Positions 24,403-33,112 of a stretch of DNA of 64,000 nucleotides are shown one piece after another. Positions within the stretch are counted from its first letter, which is position 1. Each line of letters begins with the position of its first letter. Source of the DNA: Peribacillus sp. FSL P2-0133. GTDB taxonomy: Bacteria > Bacillota > Bacilli > Bacillales > DSM-1321. The notes beneath the pieces are model-generated. The model was not told where the DNA came from, searched no databases, and saw only the letters and a list, made by a program, of their open reading frames with translations. Position numbers and translations under genes: made by a program. Location: the NCBI RefSeq assembly GCF_037975445.1, contig NZ_CP150254.1:1238001-1302000 (forward strand). Reading direction: 5' to 3'.

Positions 24403-24942
24403 TCACTTTTGAATAAGTATATCGTATCCTTCGAGATGTTCCTCGATAAAAGAATGCCTTGGGGAACCAATCAGGTTTTTTATATAAATAAAATCCGATA
24501 CGCATAATCCGGTGTGCATGGATAATAAAATAGTGAAATAATGAATGTAATGTGGAAAACTAAGGGCACAACCAATCAATATGATAGACATAATGACGAA
24601 AGGCAGTACAAGGGTCAAAAGATAAAGATGCTTTCGAATCGGAACATGTACATTGACTTTGCATGTAAGCACAAGGTTCCACTTCAAGGACCAAGAAGTT
24701 TTTACTTTTTTACATAATAATCGTAAAGGTAAATAGTGTAATAGTTTGTGAACAGGATATAATAAGAGCAATAGGCTAAAAAATACCATTGTTTGATCGC
24801 CATACAAAATAACATGAGTTAAAAAGACACTTAATAATGTATAGATCAGAACAAAAGACAACAATATAGTAAAAACTGCAAAAAAGATCAGACGGCAACT
24901 GCCATATTGTTTTGCCACGTCAATTGTTTTCCACGAATTCAT
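24403..24942 (-). CDS. DUF3267-like membrane protein (possible zincin relative)
   Basis: The 179-residue membrane protein has about four hydrophobic segments. Between the second and third lies YPVHKLLHYLPL, an H-x3-H motif where the DUF3267 family usually has HELLH. The catalytic glutamate is therefore lysine here, so peptidase activity is doubtful. B. subtilis YhaJ occupies this place and is of the same general type, but I cannot confirm orthology by eye. The start is ATG 24942 with GGAGG 11 bp upstream; the longer frame lacks a site. Confidence 0.55.
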   Translation of the reverse strand: MNSWKTIDVAKQYGSCRLIFFAVFTILLSFVLIYTLLSVFLTHVILYGDQTMVFFSLLLLLYPVHKLLHYLPLRLLCKKVKTSWSLKWNLVLTCKVNVHVPIRKHLYLLTLVLPFVIMSIILIGCALSFPHYIHYFTILLSMHTGLCVSDFIYIKNLIGSPRHSFIEEHLEGYDILIQK

Positions 24943-25185
24943 TTCGAAATCAGCCCTCCAAAGCTGTTTTAATATACTTACATACATTACGATGAATGGG
25001 TGGAAAAAGCAATGAAATTCTTGGATTAACTTTAAGATAAAATCAATATAGTGTGTAGGCAAGCTAAGGGCGTTTAAGGCCAGGTTTTGAACCAGGGATC
25101 TGACAGATTACTGAGCGTGAAAAATCAAAAAATGGTTATATGCCTTTTAGGATAAATTGAATGATCGATTGGGGATAAGTGATGT

Positions 25186-25512
25186 ATGAAAAATATAAAT
25201 GAAGAAATAGAAATACTCCGTTTTCATCAACGGCTTTTATTAAACCTGATACGCAATCCGGAGGCCAAGTTGGATTATCTATTTGTGGAAAAAAATTTCA
25301 CGAAGAAGGAAGCGAAAGAATTATTGGAAACATGTGATATCTTGAGCAAACGCTATGAAATAGAAAAAGCGGAAGGGTATATGAACTTTCGACCGCTTTT
25401 TAATCAATTTGAAAGAAATGTTAATCCAAAAATAACCATAAAGGAATGCATTGATGCATGCCTCTCACAAGGTTTATATGTATCATTCATGAAGGAAATG
25501 GATAGAGTATGA
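25186..25512 (+). CDS. yhaI: YhaI, DUF1878 family protein
   Basis: The 108-residue cytoplasmic helical protein (INEEIEILRFHQRLLLNLI at the start, later TIKECIDACLSQGLYVSFMKEM) matches B. subtilis YhaI in size, features and position next to hpr. Function unknown. The ribosome site is weak (GGGGATAAG). It is convergent with hpr; the two stop codons are only 2 bp apart and no separate terminator was visible. Confidence 0.75.
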   Translation: MKNINEEIEILRFHQRLLLNLIRNPEAKLDYLFVEKNFTKKEAKELLETCDILSKRYEIEKAEGYMNFRPLFNQFERNVNPKITIKECIDACLSQGLYVSFMKEMDRV

Positions 25513-25514
25513 GA

Positions 25515-26093
25515 TTAAACTGGCTCAGTTTCTTTCTCTATCTTTTTTTTTGTGATTTTACCCTCCACGTCAGTAAACTCCTGATCAATGTTATCAAAGG
25601 ATCGTTCAAAGATTTGCATGAAATCCTCACCGTAGATATTACGGATGATGGCCATCATTTCAATCATATCCGGAAACTTGCCATAAAGCTCACGCAGTGG
25701 AAGTGCACCTGAGAAAGCAGAGTTCTTGCTTGGGTCGTATGTCTCCATTAAATCAAGAAGAATTTTTTCACCTTCCGCTGTGATCTCTATATACGTATTC
25801 CTTTTGTCATTTTCTTTTTTGGAAAATGTTAAGTATCCGCGTTCCTCTAATTTTTTTGAAAAGTTAAATGCCGTAGAAACATGCATGACCCCAAATTTTG
25901 CAACATCAGAAATGGAAGAGCCATTAAGATGATAGGCAATCCAAAGAATATGATGCTCATTGATATTTAAATCATAGGGCTTGATCCATTGCTGCCAATC
26001 TTTTTCAATCGATTTCCATAATGCTTTGCTTAATTGTGCAATTCGTTGACTAAAAATCATTGCTTCTTTCATAGAATAATTTTTATTCTGCAT
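25515..26093 (-). CDS. hpr: Transition-state regulator Hpr (ScoC), MarR family
   Basis: The 192-residue winged-helix repressor has recognition region [43 protein letters not shown] split over about 60-105, the classic MarR helix-turn-helix plus wing. The C-terminal part holds [18 protein letters not shown]. Hpr represses protease and peptide-transport genes and sinI during the transition from growth to stationary phase. TAGGTGAG precedes the ATG. Synteny with yhaI and yhaH supports orthology. Its target comK-region and secretion genes (prsA, sipV) lie in the same window. Confidence 0.9.
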   Translation of the reverse strand: MQNKNYSMKEAMIFSQRIAQLSKALWKSIEKDWQQWIKPYDLNINEHHILWIAYHLNGSSISDVAKFGVMHVSTAFNFSKKLEERGYLTFSKKENDKRNTYIEITAEGEKILLDLMETYDPSKNSAFSGALPLRELYGKFPDMIEMMAIIRNIYGEDFMQIFERSFDNIDQEFTDVEGKITKKKIEKETEPV

Positions 26094-26204
26094 ATTATGG
26101 GCTCACCTACTTATAAGATTCTATATATTTATTATGACAATAAAATAAAAATTAATAAAGAAAAATATTTGCAAAATTTTTAGAAAATTTTAGTTTTTTA
26201 ATGA

Positions 26205-26257
26205 ATTCTCCATTCTTCTCCAATAAACCATGTAATTTATTGGGAAAAATGGAGAAT
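26205..26257. terminator. Long imperfect hairpin between yhaH and hpr
   Basis: ATTCTCCATTCTTCTCCAAT pairs almost fully with ATTGGGAAAAATGGAGAAT; the stem is about 22 bp with an eight-base loop. It lies after the yhaH stop and before the hpr start and may attenuate read-through into hpr. Confidence 0.55.
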
Positions 26258-26275
26258 CAAGTTTGTGTGACGATG

Positions 26276-26647
26276 TCAGCTATTAATCTTTTTAGAAGAA
26301 GGGGAGGCCGCTTCCAATTCTTTCAATGAATTTTCAATTTCTTGAACGTTCTTCAATAATTCATTTTTATTGGGTTCGATTTCCCGCTTCCAGTTCTCGA
26401 TGACGACCTGAACATCCGAAATGAACGTTTTTACCGTTTCTTTGCTGATTTGTGAAGCCTCCATCGTGTCATCTTTAATATTTAGCATTTTTACCTTTAA
26501 CTCATCAATTGTATTCTTAATTTCTTCGGTATTCGTTTTGATGCGGGTCCGTAGGTCTTTACCTGAACTTGGTGTTGAAAGTAAGGTTGCCGCACCAGCT
26601 ACTACTGTTCCAGTCAAAAAGCCAATTATTAATGATTTTGCTTTCAT
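26276..26647 (-). CDS. yhaH: YhaH, YtxH-domain protein
   Basis: The 123-residue protein starts with a single glycine/alanine-rich membrane helix (IIGFLTGTVVAGAATLLSTP) followed by SSGKDLRTRIKTN and a long amphipathic, probably coiled-coil tail. This is the YtxH pattern seen in general-stress proteins. ATG 26647 has GAGGTGATC just upstream; the ORF start three codons earlier has none. Likely membrane anchored with a cytoplasmic tail. Reads toward hpr. Confidence 0.8.
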   Translation of the reverse strand: MKAKSLIIGFLTGTVVAGAATLLSTPSSGKDLRTRIKTNTEEIKNTIDELKVKMLNIKDDTMEASQISKETVKTFISDVQVVIENWKREIEPNKNELLKNVQEIENSLKELEAASPSSKKINS

Positions 26648-26964
26648 TAGGATCACCTCATTTTATATTATGTTTTCGCTTTCCATGGTCTGAATCCCTG
26701 CTGAAAAAAGCATCAATTGGAAATTATGATAAATAGGGAGAGAAATACTATTGATATCAAAATACCATAATTTTCATCCTTATGGAAGAGTATCGACCAT
26801 TTTATCTTTATATCACAAAAATATTTTTTTAAACTTAGAGAGTAAATATATAATATTTAAAAATAACTTGAAGCTTTATTAATAATGCTTCATATAAAAG
26901 GAAGATCAGCATATAGATAATAAAAACAAGCTGTCGGAACATGGATGGCACTGGTGGGTAAAGA
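26648..26964. other. AT-rich intergenic region
   Basis: The 317-bp gap between two divergent genes is very AT-rich. No hairpin with a T-tract, coding frame or known operator was recognised. It holds the yhaH promoter. Confidence 0.4.
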
Positions 26965-27144
26965 ATGAAAATCATTTTTTTAATAGGTCTGGTATGCGTG
27001 TGCGGAATGGGGTATTTTCTAAGGCGAGCTAAAACTCCTGGCATCTATCCGCCTAAGAGGGTACTCCAGGCTAGAGCCTTCGCTATGGGCCTCCCCGGGG
27101 TTTTACTGCTTTTCATTTGGTTTATGTGGATATTGATTCAATGA
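26965..27144 (+). CDS. Two-helix membrane protein of 59 residues
   Basis: The frame runs from ATG 26965 to TGA 27144. The protein starts MKIIFLIGLVCVCGMGYFLR, has a basic loop (RRAKTPGIYPPKRVLQAR) and a second helix ending LFIWFMWILIQ. GGTGG lies about 7 bp before the ATG. The regular helix-loop-helix pattern and the bidirectional terminator 43 bp downstream support a real gene. It may be the ortholog of an unnamed small yha-region gene (yhzF is a guess). Confidence 0.6.
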   Translation: MKIIFLIGLVCVCGMGYFLRRAKTPGIYPPKRVLQARAFAMGLPGVLLLFIWFMWILIQ

Positions 27145-27186
27145 TGAAGGATGATTCTGACTAGAATTCCAGATTCATAAGATTGG

Positions 27187-27220
27187 AAAAAAAGCACCGG
27201 ATATTCCGGTGCTTTTTTAG
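27187..27220. terminator. Bidirectional terminator
   Basis: AAAAAAGCACCGG and CCGGTGCTTTTTT pair around ATATT. It ends the small membrane protein gene and trpP. Confidence 0.9.
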
Positions 27221-27238
27221 GTATGATGATCCTGCTGC

Positions 27239-27757
27239 TTAAGCATTAATGGGTATATTTGATTTTCTTACGATGCCGTTCACAATTGGATAAATGATGA
27301 CCATCGCAACTGTATTTAACAGTACGGCAGGAAGTACAACAGCGCCGAAAAGTGCAACGAAAGGCCCTGGAAGGGAAACGATATAATAAGCCGAACCAAG
27401 GAAGACAGCGCCGGAAATCATTGTTCCTACGGCAGTCAAGATACTAACGGTGACAACGGATGTTGAAAACTTCTTAAGACTGATGAATAAAAGGTAAAAC
27501 AGAAAGGCTGTTGCCAATTTGTCTATGATATTTGGAATCTGTCCACCAGGAAATGTAGTTGTCATGGCAGAGATGGCTCCAGCAGCCAGGGCGACAATGA
27601 AAACATTCTTCTTCGCGGGAAACAGGGTAATCGCCAAAAACATCATCAACAGCATCATATCCGGTTTCATTCCAAGGAAGAATCCAGGTACGATAAAATG
27701 CAGGGCAGCCCCAATCCCGATTAATAGGGACAGTGACACAAGGGTTTTCGTTTTCAT
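27239..27757 (-). CDS. trpP: Tryptophan transporter TrpP
   Basis: The 172-residue membrane protein has about five hydrophobic segments, with GFFLGMKPDMMLLMMFLAI near 25-43 and TTTFPGGQIPNIIDK near 65-80, matching B. subtilis TrpP (YhaG). It imports tryptophan. The start ATG 27757 is directly preceded by a row of GAG/TAG triplets that overlap the ribosome site (listed separately), so translation should be blocked by the TRAP protein when tryptophan is plentiful. It is next to serC, as in B. subtilis. Confidence 0.9.
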   Translation of the reverse strand: MKTKTLVSLSLLIGIGAALHFIVPGFFLGMKPDMMLLMMFLAITLFPAKKNVFIVALAAGAISAMTTTFPGGQIPNIIDKLATAFLFYLLFISLKKFSTSVVTVSILTAVGTMISGAVFLGSAYYIVSLPGPFVALFGAVVLPAVLLNTVAMVIIYPIVNGIVRKSNIPINA

Positions 27758-27760
27758 TTA

Positions 27761-27788
27761 CTCATCTCTCCTATTCTCATCTCAACTA
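27761..27788 (-). promoter_or_regulatory. TRAP binding site over the trpP ribosome site
   Basis: On the minus strand, reading toward the trpP start, six triplets TAG, GAG, GAG, TAG, GAG, GAG occur with exactly two bases between each (period 5). The last triplet is 3 bp before the ATG. This is the (G/U)AG-N2 pattern of the trp RNA-binding attenuation protein. The B. subtilis trpP site works by blocking ribosome binding. Confidence 0.85.
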
Positions 27789-27883
27789 ACATCTTTTCTT
27801 CAACAATGCACTATTGCCTGTTGCAAGAAGTTTAAAATAGTATATCATAAGACCTATTTTTTTAGAAGTTATATTTGTTTTAA

Positions 27884-28987
27884 TTAAAGGATTTGAGCTT
27901 CCTTCGCTTTATACGATTCCTGGAATTTCTTCATGAAATCCGCAAGGTCCTGGCAATGGGATATAGGGACAGCATTATAGATGGATGCTCTGCAGCCACC
28001 AATGGAACGGTGACCGTTCAGTCCTACGAATCCGGCTTGCTTTGCCTCTTTAAGGAATTGTACTTCAGCTTCTTCTGACGGAAGCGTGAACGTCACATTC
28101 ATTAATGAACGGCTGTCCGGTAGGGCATGGCCTTTATAAAAACCATCGCTGCCGTCGATGGCATCATAAATGACTTTTGCTTTTTCTTCATTGACTTCAG
28201 CAATCTTTTCAACGCCGCCCTGTTCTTTTGCCCAATCCAACACAAGGGACAATAAGTAAATGGCCAATGTCGGGGGAGTGTTGTATAAAGAATTATTTTT
28301 CGAATAGATAGAATAGTTCATCATGGATGGAACTTTGTCATTATCTGTAATTAAATCTTTACGGATGATAACGACCGTGATTCCCGATGGACCCAGATTC
28401 TTTTGTGCACCTGCATAGATGATGCCGAATTTACTAACATCAATTTTTTTGCTGAGAATATCACTTGACATATCAGCTACTAAAGGAATGCCCCCTGTTT
28501 CCGGGAAGTCCTTCCATTGCGTACCGTAAATCGTATTATTGCTTGTGATATGAAGATATGCAGCATCATCATTCAATTGGATGTCTTCGACTTTAGGGAT
28601 GAACGTATATTTTTCATCTTTTGATGAAGCGACAACAGCCGTTTCACCAACCTTTTTGGCCTCTTTTAATGCCTTTTCCGACCAAGAACCAGTTAGGACA
28701 TAATCTGCCCTTTTCCCATCATTCAAAATGTTCATGGGAATCATGGAAAATTGTAGGCTTGCTCCTCCTTGAAGCAGGAGAACTTCATAATTTTCAGGAA
28801 TTTCCATGAGGTCTTTTAATGATTGAATGGCATGGTTATGAATTTTTTCGAATTCCGAACTTCTATGGCTTAATTCCATGACCGACATACCGGAATCCTC
28901 AATATTCAACCATTCGTTTTGGGCTCTTTGTAAAACTTCTAAGGGAAGGGCGGCTGGCCCAGCGTTAAAATTACGTGCACGTTTCAA
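27884..28987 (-). CDS. serC: Phosphoserine aminotransferase
   Basis: The 367-residue fold-type I PLP enzyme converts phosphohydroxypyruvate to phosphoserine in serine synthesis. Typical parts are NFNAGPAALP at the start, ELSHRSSEFEKIH, the PLP lysine in YAGAQKNLGPSGI (about residue 198) and the C-terminal GHRSIGGCRASIYNA. The start codon is TTG with AGGAGGAAA 6 bp upstream. A 126-bp gap separates it from trpP, whose TRAP site lies within. Confidence 0.93.
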   Translation of the reverse strand: MKRARNFNAGPAALPLEVLQRAQNEWLNIEDSGMSVMELSHRSSEFEKIHNHAIQSLKDLMEIPENYEVLLLQGGASLQFSMIPMNILNDGKRADYVLTGSWSEKALKEAKKVGETAVVASSKDEKYTFIPKVEDIQLNDDAAYLHITSNNTIYGTQWKDFPETGGIPLVADMSSDILSKKIDVSKFGIIYAGAQKNLGPSGITVVIIRKDLITDNDKVPSMMNYSIYSKNNSLYNTPPTLAIYLLSLVLDWAKEQGGVEKIAEVNEEKAKVIYDAIDGSDGFYKGHALPDSRSLMNVTFTLPSEEAEVQFLKEAKQAGFVGLNGHRSIGGCRASIYNAVPISHCQDLADFMKKFQESYKAKEAQIL

Positions 28988-29120
28988 TTTTTTTCCTCCT
29001 ATGCGACTATGTGATAAAGTATTTGAGACTATTCATATATCCTACCAGAAAACTAAATTCAATAGGAGGAAAATTTAGAATTTTAGGTGACATTTTGTTT
29101 TAATGATGGGCCAATGCAAA

Positions 29121-29149
29121 AAGGTCCTCCATTTTGAGTGAGGACCAAA
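29121..29149 (-). terminator. Terminator after hit
   Basis: On the minus strand TTGGTCCTC pairs with GAGGACC, followed by TTTTTGC. It lies about 100 bp beyond the hit stop. Confidence 0.7.
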
Positions 29150-29246
29150 TCGGGATCATTGTTTTTTCATGCAACCAGTGTTAGCTAACGTTCAATTAAA
29201 AAGGTATAACGAAAGGAAAAAGAAATTTGCACACGCCATCACGGTC

Positions 29247-29669
29247 TCATTTTAAATGCTGTGCAATGGAGTCAGCGATTTGTTTCAGGTCATCTGGTGT
29301 ATAGTCGCTGGTATTCGTTTTCCAAACAGCCCCAAAGCCGTCTCCTTCACCATGCCGAGGAATTAAATGCATATGAAAATGGAAAACGGACTGTCCAGCG
29401 GCTTCACCGTTATTATTTAAAAGGTTCAGGCCTACAGGTTGGAATTCCTGCTTCATGGCGCGGGCAATTTCCGGCACCACTTCAAAAAGGTTCTTGGCAA
29501 TCTCGGGTGTCAACTCATAAAGATTTTCCTTATGTACTTTAGGTATTACCAGCGTATGGCCTTTAGTTACTTGACTGATATCGAGAAAGGCCAATACATG
29601 TTCATTTTCGAAAACTTTGGAACTTGGGATTTCCCCATTGATTATTTTGCAAAAAATGCAATCACTCAT
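29247..29669 (-). CDS. hit: HIT family nucleotide hydrolase
   Basis: This is a 140-residue canonical histidine-triad protein. CIFCKIINGEIPSSKVFE at the start carries the zinc-type C-x2-C, GHTLVIPKVHKE is the central strand, and FHFHMHLIPRHGEGDGFG gives the H-x-H-x-H-x-x active site near residue 100. Such proteins cleave adenosine phosphoramidates or dinucleoside polyphosphates. AAAGGGGC lies 7 bp before ATG 29669. It is next to the divergent ecsABC operon, the B. subtilis arrangement. Confidence 0.92.
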   Translation of the reverse strand: MSDCIFCKIINGEIPSSKVFENEHVLAFLDISQVTKGHTLVIPKVHKENLYELTPEIAKNLFEVVPEIARAMKQEFQPVGLNLLNNNGEAAGQSVFHFHMHLIPRHGEGDGFGAVWKTNTSDYTPDDLKQIADSIAQHLK

Positions 29670-30329
29670 TAAAAACGCCCCTTTAGAAGTTAATGTATTT
29701 GGTTAATCGTACCATAGCTTGAATCCTTGAGAAAAGGAAAAATCATAAAAACAGGATGCAACATAAGTTGCACCCTGCCTGTTGAAAAAGGGGGTTTTGC
29801 TTCAAAATTCGCATTAGCATAAATTCTCTGCGACAAACACCTCATCTACATTTTAGTAAAATATGGTTATTATCTGATTAGAGATTTTCCATTCAAAGCA
29901 ACCATCTCCTATATTTTTAAAAGTTTCATCAACTTTCAAAGCATAATTGATAATTATTGAATGATTTTTCTGCTTTTACGTGCAAGAGAACCATCTCCTT
30001 GCTCGAAACGATTTTTTTTAATGAAGCTTCTGGTTTAATTCAGTTATACGTCTTTAACTGACACCTCATTTACAATATGATGTGAATCATTTGTAATAAA
30101 ACAGTTGGGTATTTCAGTGTAATACGTCTTTAACTGACACCTCATTTACAATATGATGTGAATCACACGTAATGACTAACCCCTTCTTCCTTATTTATGA
30201 TGACCACCAAGCAGGAAAAATATAATTGGTTATTTATGGAAATTTAGTTCCGGGGACACTCGACTATATAAAAGCAGGAGAATTTGATAAAATGGAAATA
30301 AGAACCTCTATATAGAAAGGATCGTTTAT
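29670..30329. other. Large divergent regulatory region between hit and ecsA
   Basis: This 660-bp region without a coding frame holds a hairpin at 29755-29785 (GGATGCAAC and GTTGCACCC around ATAA) and an AT-rich middle. It also holds two 44-bp direct repeats (30046-30089 and 30122-30165, listed separately) with a faint third relative near 29835. Its size for a housekeeping gene pair is unusual and suggests a complex promoter or a small RNA. Confidence 0.5.
30046..30165 (+). repeat. Pair of 44-bp direct repeats upstream of ecsA
   Basis: Copies at 30046-30089 and 30122-30165 are identical over 44 bp (ATACGTCTTTAACTG, ACACCTCATTTACAAT, ATGATGTGAATCA). They start 76 bp apart. The 3' part of the first copy plus its flank forms a dyad (TTACAATATGAT - GTGA - ATCATTTGTAA). 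Either a duplicated operator or promoter, or remnants of a small mobile repeat. Confidence 0.8.
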
Positions 30330-31073
30330 ATGTCCTTATTGGAAATAAAGCAATTAGTGGGCGGATATACAAAAACGCCCGTTTTAAAGGGAATAAGTTT
30401 TGACATTCAACCAAATGAGCTAGTGGGGTTAATTGGGCTAAATGGGGCTGGGAAAAGTACGACGATTAAACATATCATCGGACTCATGGAGCCGAAAGGC
30501 GGAAGTGTCTCGATTCATGGTAAAACTCTTGCCCAGGACCCGGATACATATCGGAAACAATTCACTTATGTTCCAGAAACGCCAATCTTGTATGATGAGC
30601 TTACACTTGAGGAGCATTTAAAGCTTACGGCCATGGCACATGGTTTGGCGGAAGCCACATATAAAGAAAGGATGGACGTTCTATTAAAGGAATTCCATAT
30701 GGAAAAAAGGCTTAAATGGTTTCCGGCCCATTTCTCAAAAGGAATGAAGCAAAAGGTCATGATAATGTGCGCCTTTTTAGTACAGCCGTCTTTATATATC
30801 GTCGACGAACCCTTCGTAGGTCTAGATCCATTAGGCATTCAATCCCTGCTCGATTTGATGAGGAAAATGAAAGAGAGCGGAGCGGGAATTTTAATGTCTA
30901 CACACATACTGGCAACAGCCGAGAGGTATTGTGATTCTTTCATAATACTGCATAATGGAGAGATCCGGGCAAAAGGCGATCTTGAGCAGCTTCGTGAACA
31001 ATTTTCCATGCCGGGGGCAACTCTTGACGATTTATATATTCAATTGACGAAAGAAGAAATCGGTCATGAATAG
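30330..31073 (+). CDS. ecsA: ABC transporter ATP-binding protein EcsA
   Basis: The 247-residue ATPase shows Walker A GLNGAGKST (about 38-46), signature HFSKGMKQK (about 137) and Walker B YIVDEPFVGLDP. EcsA with EcsB forms a transporter needed for protein secretion, processing and intramembrane proteolysis by RasP, and for competence and sporulation. GAAAGGAT lies before the ATG. It overlaps ecsB by 8 bp. Confidence 0.93.
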   Translation: MSLLEIKQLVGGYTKTPVLKGISFDIQPNELVGLIGLNGAGKSTTIKHIIGLMEPKGGSVSIHGKTLAQDPDTYRKQFTYVPETPILYDELTLEEHLKLTAMAHGLAEATYKERMDVLLKEFHMEKRLKWFPAHFSKGMKQKVMIMCAFLVQPSLYIVDEPFVGLDPLGIQSLLDLMRKMKESGAGILMSTHILATAERYCDSFIILHNGEIRAKGDLEQLREQFSMPGATLDDLYIQLTKEEIGHE

Positions 31074-32274
31074 TCAAAATCTCTGGAAGGAAAGATATTT
31101 AGGCTATATAAATGAAACGCAAAAATATCTGCGCTATATTTTTAATGGCCATCTTGTTTTTGTCATGGTATTGGTACTTGGTGGTTTGGCCTATTATTAC
31201 AGTGATTGGGTGAAGACGTTGGACAGTGATTTCCCTGCTGAATTGATCATGGCCTTTGTTTTATCGATCATTGTGACCAGAAGCCCGATTAATACTTTTT
31301 TGAAAGAACCTGATACGGTATTCCTGCTTCCGCTTGAAACGAAGTTGAGAAGCTATTTCAAAAATTCACTGATATTAAGTTGGGTCATGCAGGGGTTTAT
31401 TCTTCTGGTTGTCCTCATCGCATCTATACCGATGTATTCGAAGGTTACGGGTGCAGGAGGCACGGACCTTGGGATCATCCTGGTCGTTTTGCTTATTTTG
31501 AAGTTCTTGAATTTAACCATGCGCTGGCAGGTGTTGAAATATCAGGATACATCAGTGAGCCATTGGGACTCTCTCATCCGCTTTTTACTTAATGGAGTGA
31601 TTCTTTATTTCATCTGTTCAAGGGCAAATATACTGTTTGCACTTATAACATTTTTATTATTGTTAGGACTTTACATGTATTACCGAAGCGCAACTAAAGG
31701 GTTTGTGCTTAAGTGGGAACGGCTGGTGGAATTGGAAAACAAGAGGATGAATTCTTTTTATCGAATAGCGAACATGTTTACTGATGTTCCTCATTTGAAA
31801 GGAAAGGTAGCAAGAAGGAAATGGATGGACTGGCTATTATCATTCATTCCGTATGGTGAAAAATCAACGTATACCTACCTTTACGCCCGTACTCTGTTGC
31901 GATCGAATGATTATGTGGGACTTTGTTTTCGCTTGACTATCATTGGGTCAGTGATTTTAAGTGTATTCACTAACATATGGGCACATTTGATTGTAACCTT
32001 CATGTTCCTATTCATGACAGCCCTGCAATTGCTGCCGGTTTGGAAGGCTCATGAATGGAAGGTATGGGTCTCCTTGTATCCATTGCCAGCAAAAATGAGA
32101 GAATCTGCAGTGATAAAGCTTATTTCCTATTTCTTATTATTTGAGGACCTTGTCTTCGGTTTGGTCCTGCTAGTGAAAGGGGAATGGATGTCCGCTTTAG
32201 CCGCCTTGGCAATGGGGCTTGTTTTCTTGCTCGGTTTTAAAATTTATGCAGCAAAGAAAATTAAAAACTTTTAA
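31066..32274 (+). CDS. ecsB: ABC transporter permease EcsB
   Basis: The 402-residue membrane protein has about nine hydrophobic segments. FLLPLETKLRSYFKNSLI near 90 and the YPLPAKMRESAVIKL segment near 345 are typical of the EcsB family. It is the membrane part of the Ecs transporter; its substrate is unknown, though peptide export has been proposed. The start overlaps the ecsA end, and a hairpin terminator lies just after the stop, partly separating it from ecsC. Confidence 0.9.
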   Translation: MNSQNLWKERYLGYINETQKYLRYIFNGHLVFVMVLVLGGLAYYYSDWVKTLDSDFPAELIMAFVLSIIVTRSPINTFLKEPDTVFLLPLETKLRSYFKNSLILSWVMQGFILLVVLIASIPMYSKVTGAGGTDLGIILVVLLILKFLNLTMRWQVLKYQDTSVSHWDSLIRFLLNGVILYFICSRANILFALITFLLLLGLYMYYRSATKGFVLKWERLVELENKRMNSFYRIANMFTDVPHLKGKVARRKWMDWLLSFIPYGEKSTYTYLYARTLLRSNDYVGLCFRLTIIGSVILSVFTNIWAHLIVTFMFLFMTALQLLPVWKAHEWKVWVSLYPLPAKMRESAVIKLISYFLLFEDLVFGLVLLVKGEWMSALAALAMGLVFLLGFKIYAAKKIKNF

Positions 32275-32278
32275 TCAG

Positions 32279-32308
32279 AAGCTGATTTTTCATAAAATCA
32301 GCTTTTTC
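32279..32308 (+). terminator. Hairpin between ecsB and ecsC
   Basis: AAGCTGATTTT pairs with AAAATCAGCTT around TCAT, followed by TTTCTTTT. It could reduce transcription into ecsC. Confidence 0.75.
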
Positions 32309-32376
32309 TTTTAAGAAATGAAAATTGAAACTAAAAGCCTCATAGGTGGTATATACATATTTAACGGAGGTGTTAA

Positions 32377-33084
32377 ATGATGGATGAATATGGACAAAAG
32401 GCATTATCGGAACTAATATCATGGAAAAAGAAAGTAGCCAAGAAATCCGGCAAGCTTGAGCGGATATCCAAAAAGGCACAAATCAAAATGAATAGTTATA
32501 TTCCAGACCGAGTGCACAAAATGATTACTGATAGTATTAAAGGGATGATAGAGGCCGTATTATCAGGTTCGAAATATATGTCTAAAGAAAAAAATGTAGT
32601 GCTTCTATCCTTGCAGCAAAAAGAAGAATGGGTTGCGGAAACTGTAACGGCCTATCGGAAAACGGCCGTTATAGAAGGTGTTGGAACCGGAGCTGCAGGA
32701 CTTTTAATTGGATTGGCTGATTTCCCATTACTGCTTAGCATCAAGATGAAGTTATTATTCGAAATATCCCGTATATATGGTTTTGATCCAAATAAATATG
32801 AGGAACGCCTATTCATACTCCATATCTTTCAGATGGCATTTTCGAGCGAGGAAAAAAAACTGGAAACATTACGGGTAATAGAAGAATGGGATTCAGGGAA
32901 ATGGCCGGAAATAGACTGGCAAGAATTTCAGCAGGAATATCGCGATCACATCGATGTCATCAAAATGTTCCAGCTAGTCCCAGGGTTTGGGGCAGCTGTC
33001 GGTGCATATGCCAACCATCATTTGTTGGAACAACTTGGGGAGACGGCAGTCAATTGTTACAGAATCAGACTTCTAAAAGAGTAA
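32377..33084 (+). CDS. ecsC: EcsC family protein
   Basis: The 235-residue protein carries the central alanine/glycine-rich stretch TAVIEGVGTGAAGLLIGLAD (about 94-113), a probable peripheral or hairpin membrane segment, and a second one in FQLVPGFGAAVGAYANHH near 205. EcsC follows ecsB in Bacillus but is not required for transporter function. GGAGGTG precedes two adjacent ATGs (32377 and 32380); either may be used. Confidence 0.88.
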   Translation: MMDEYGQKALSELISWKKKVAKKSGKLERISKKAQIKMNSYIPDRVHKMITDSIKGMIEAVLSGSKYMSKEKNVVLLSLQQKEEWVAETVTAYRKTAVIEGVGTGAAGLLIGLADFPLLLSIKMKLLFEISRIYGFDPNKYEERLFILHIFQMAFSSEEKKLETLRVIEEWDSGKWPEIDWQEFQQEYRDHIDVIKMFQLVPGFGAAVGAYANHHLLEQLGETAVNCYRIRLLKE

Positions 33085-33110
33085 GGGACGGGGAGAACCC
33101 GTCCCTTTAT
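33083..33110. terminator. Terminator between ecsC and the M20 gene
   Basis: AAGGGACGGG pairs with CCCGTCCCTT around a GAGAA-type loop. T residues follow rightward and A residues lie before it for the convergent gene. Confidence 0.75.
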
Positions 33111-33112
33111 CA

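Noticed and set aside
25646-25661. Copy of the 24080 palindrome core (ATGATGGCCATCAT) inside hpr
   Set aside because: It encodes the MMAII segment of Hpr and only 14-16 bp match; likely coincidence.
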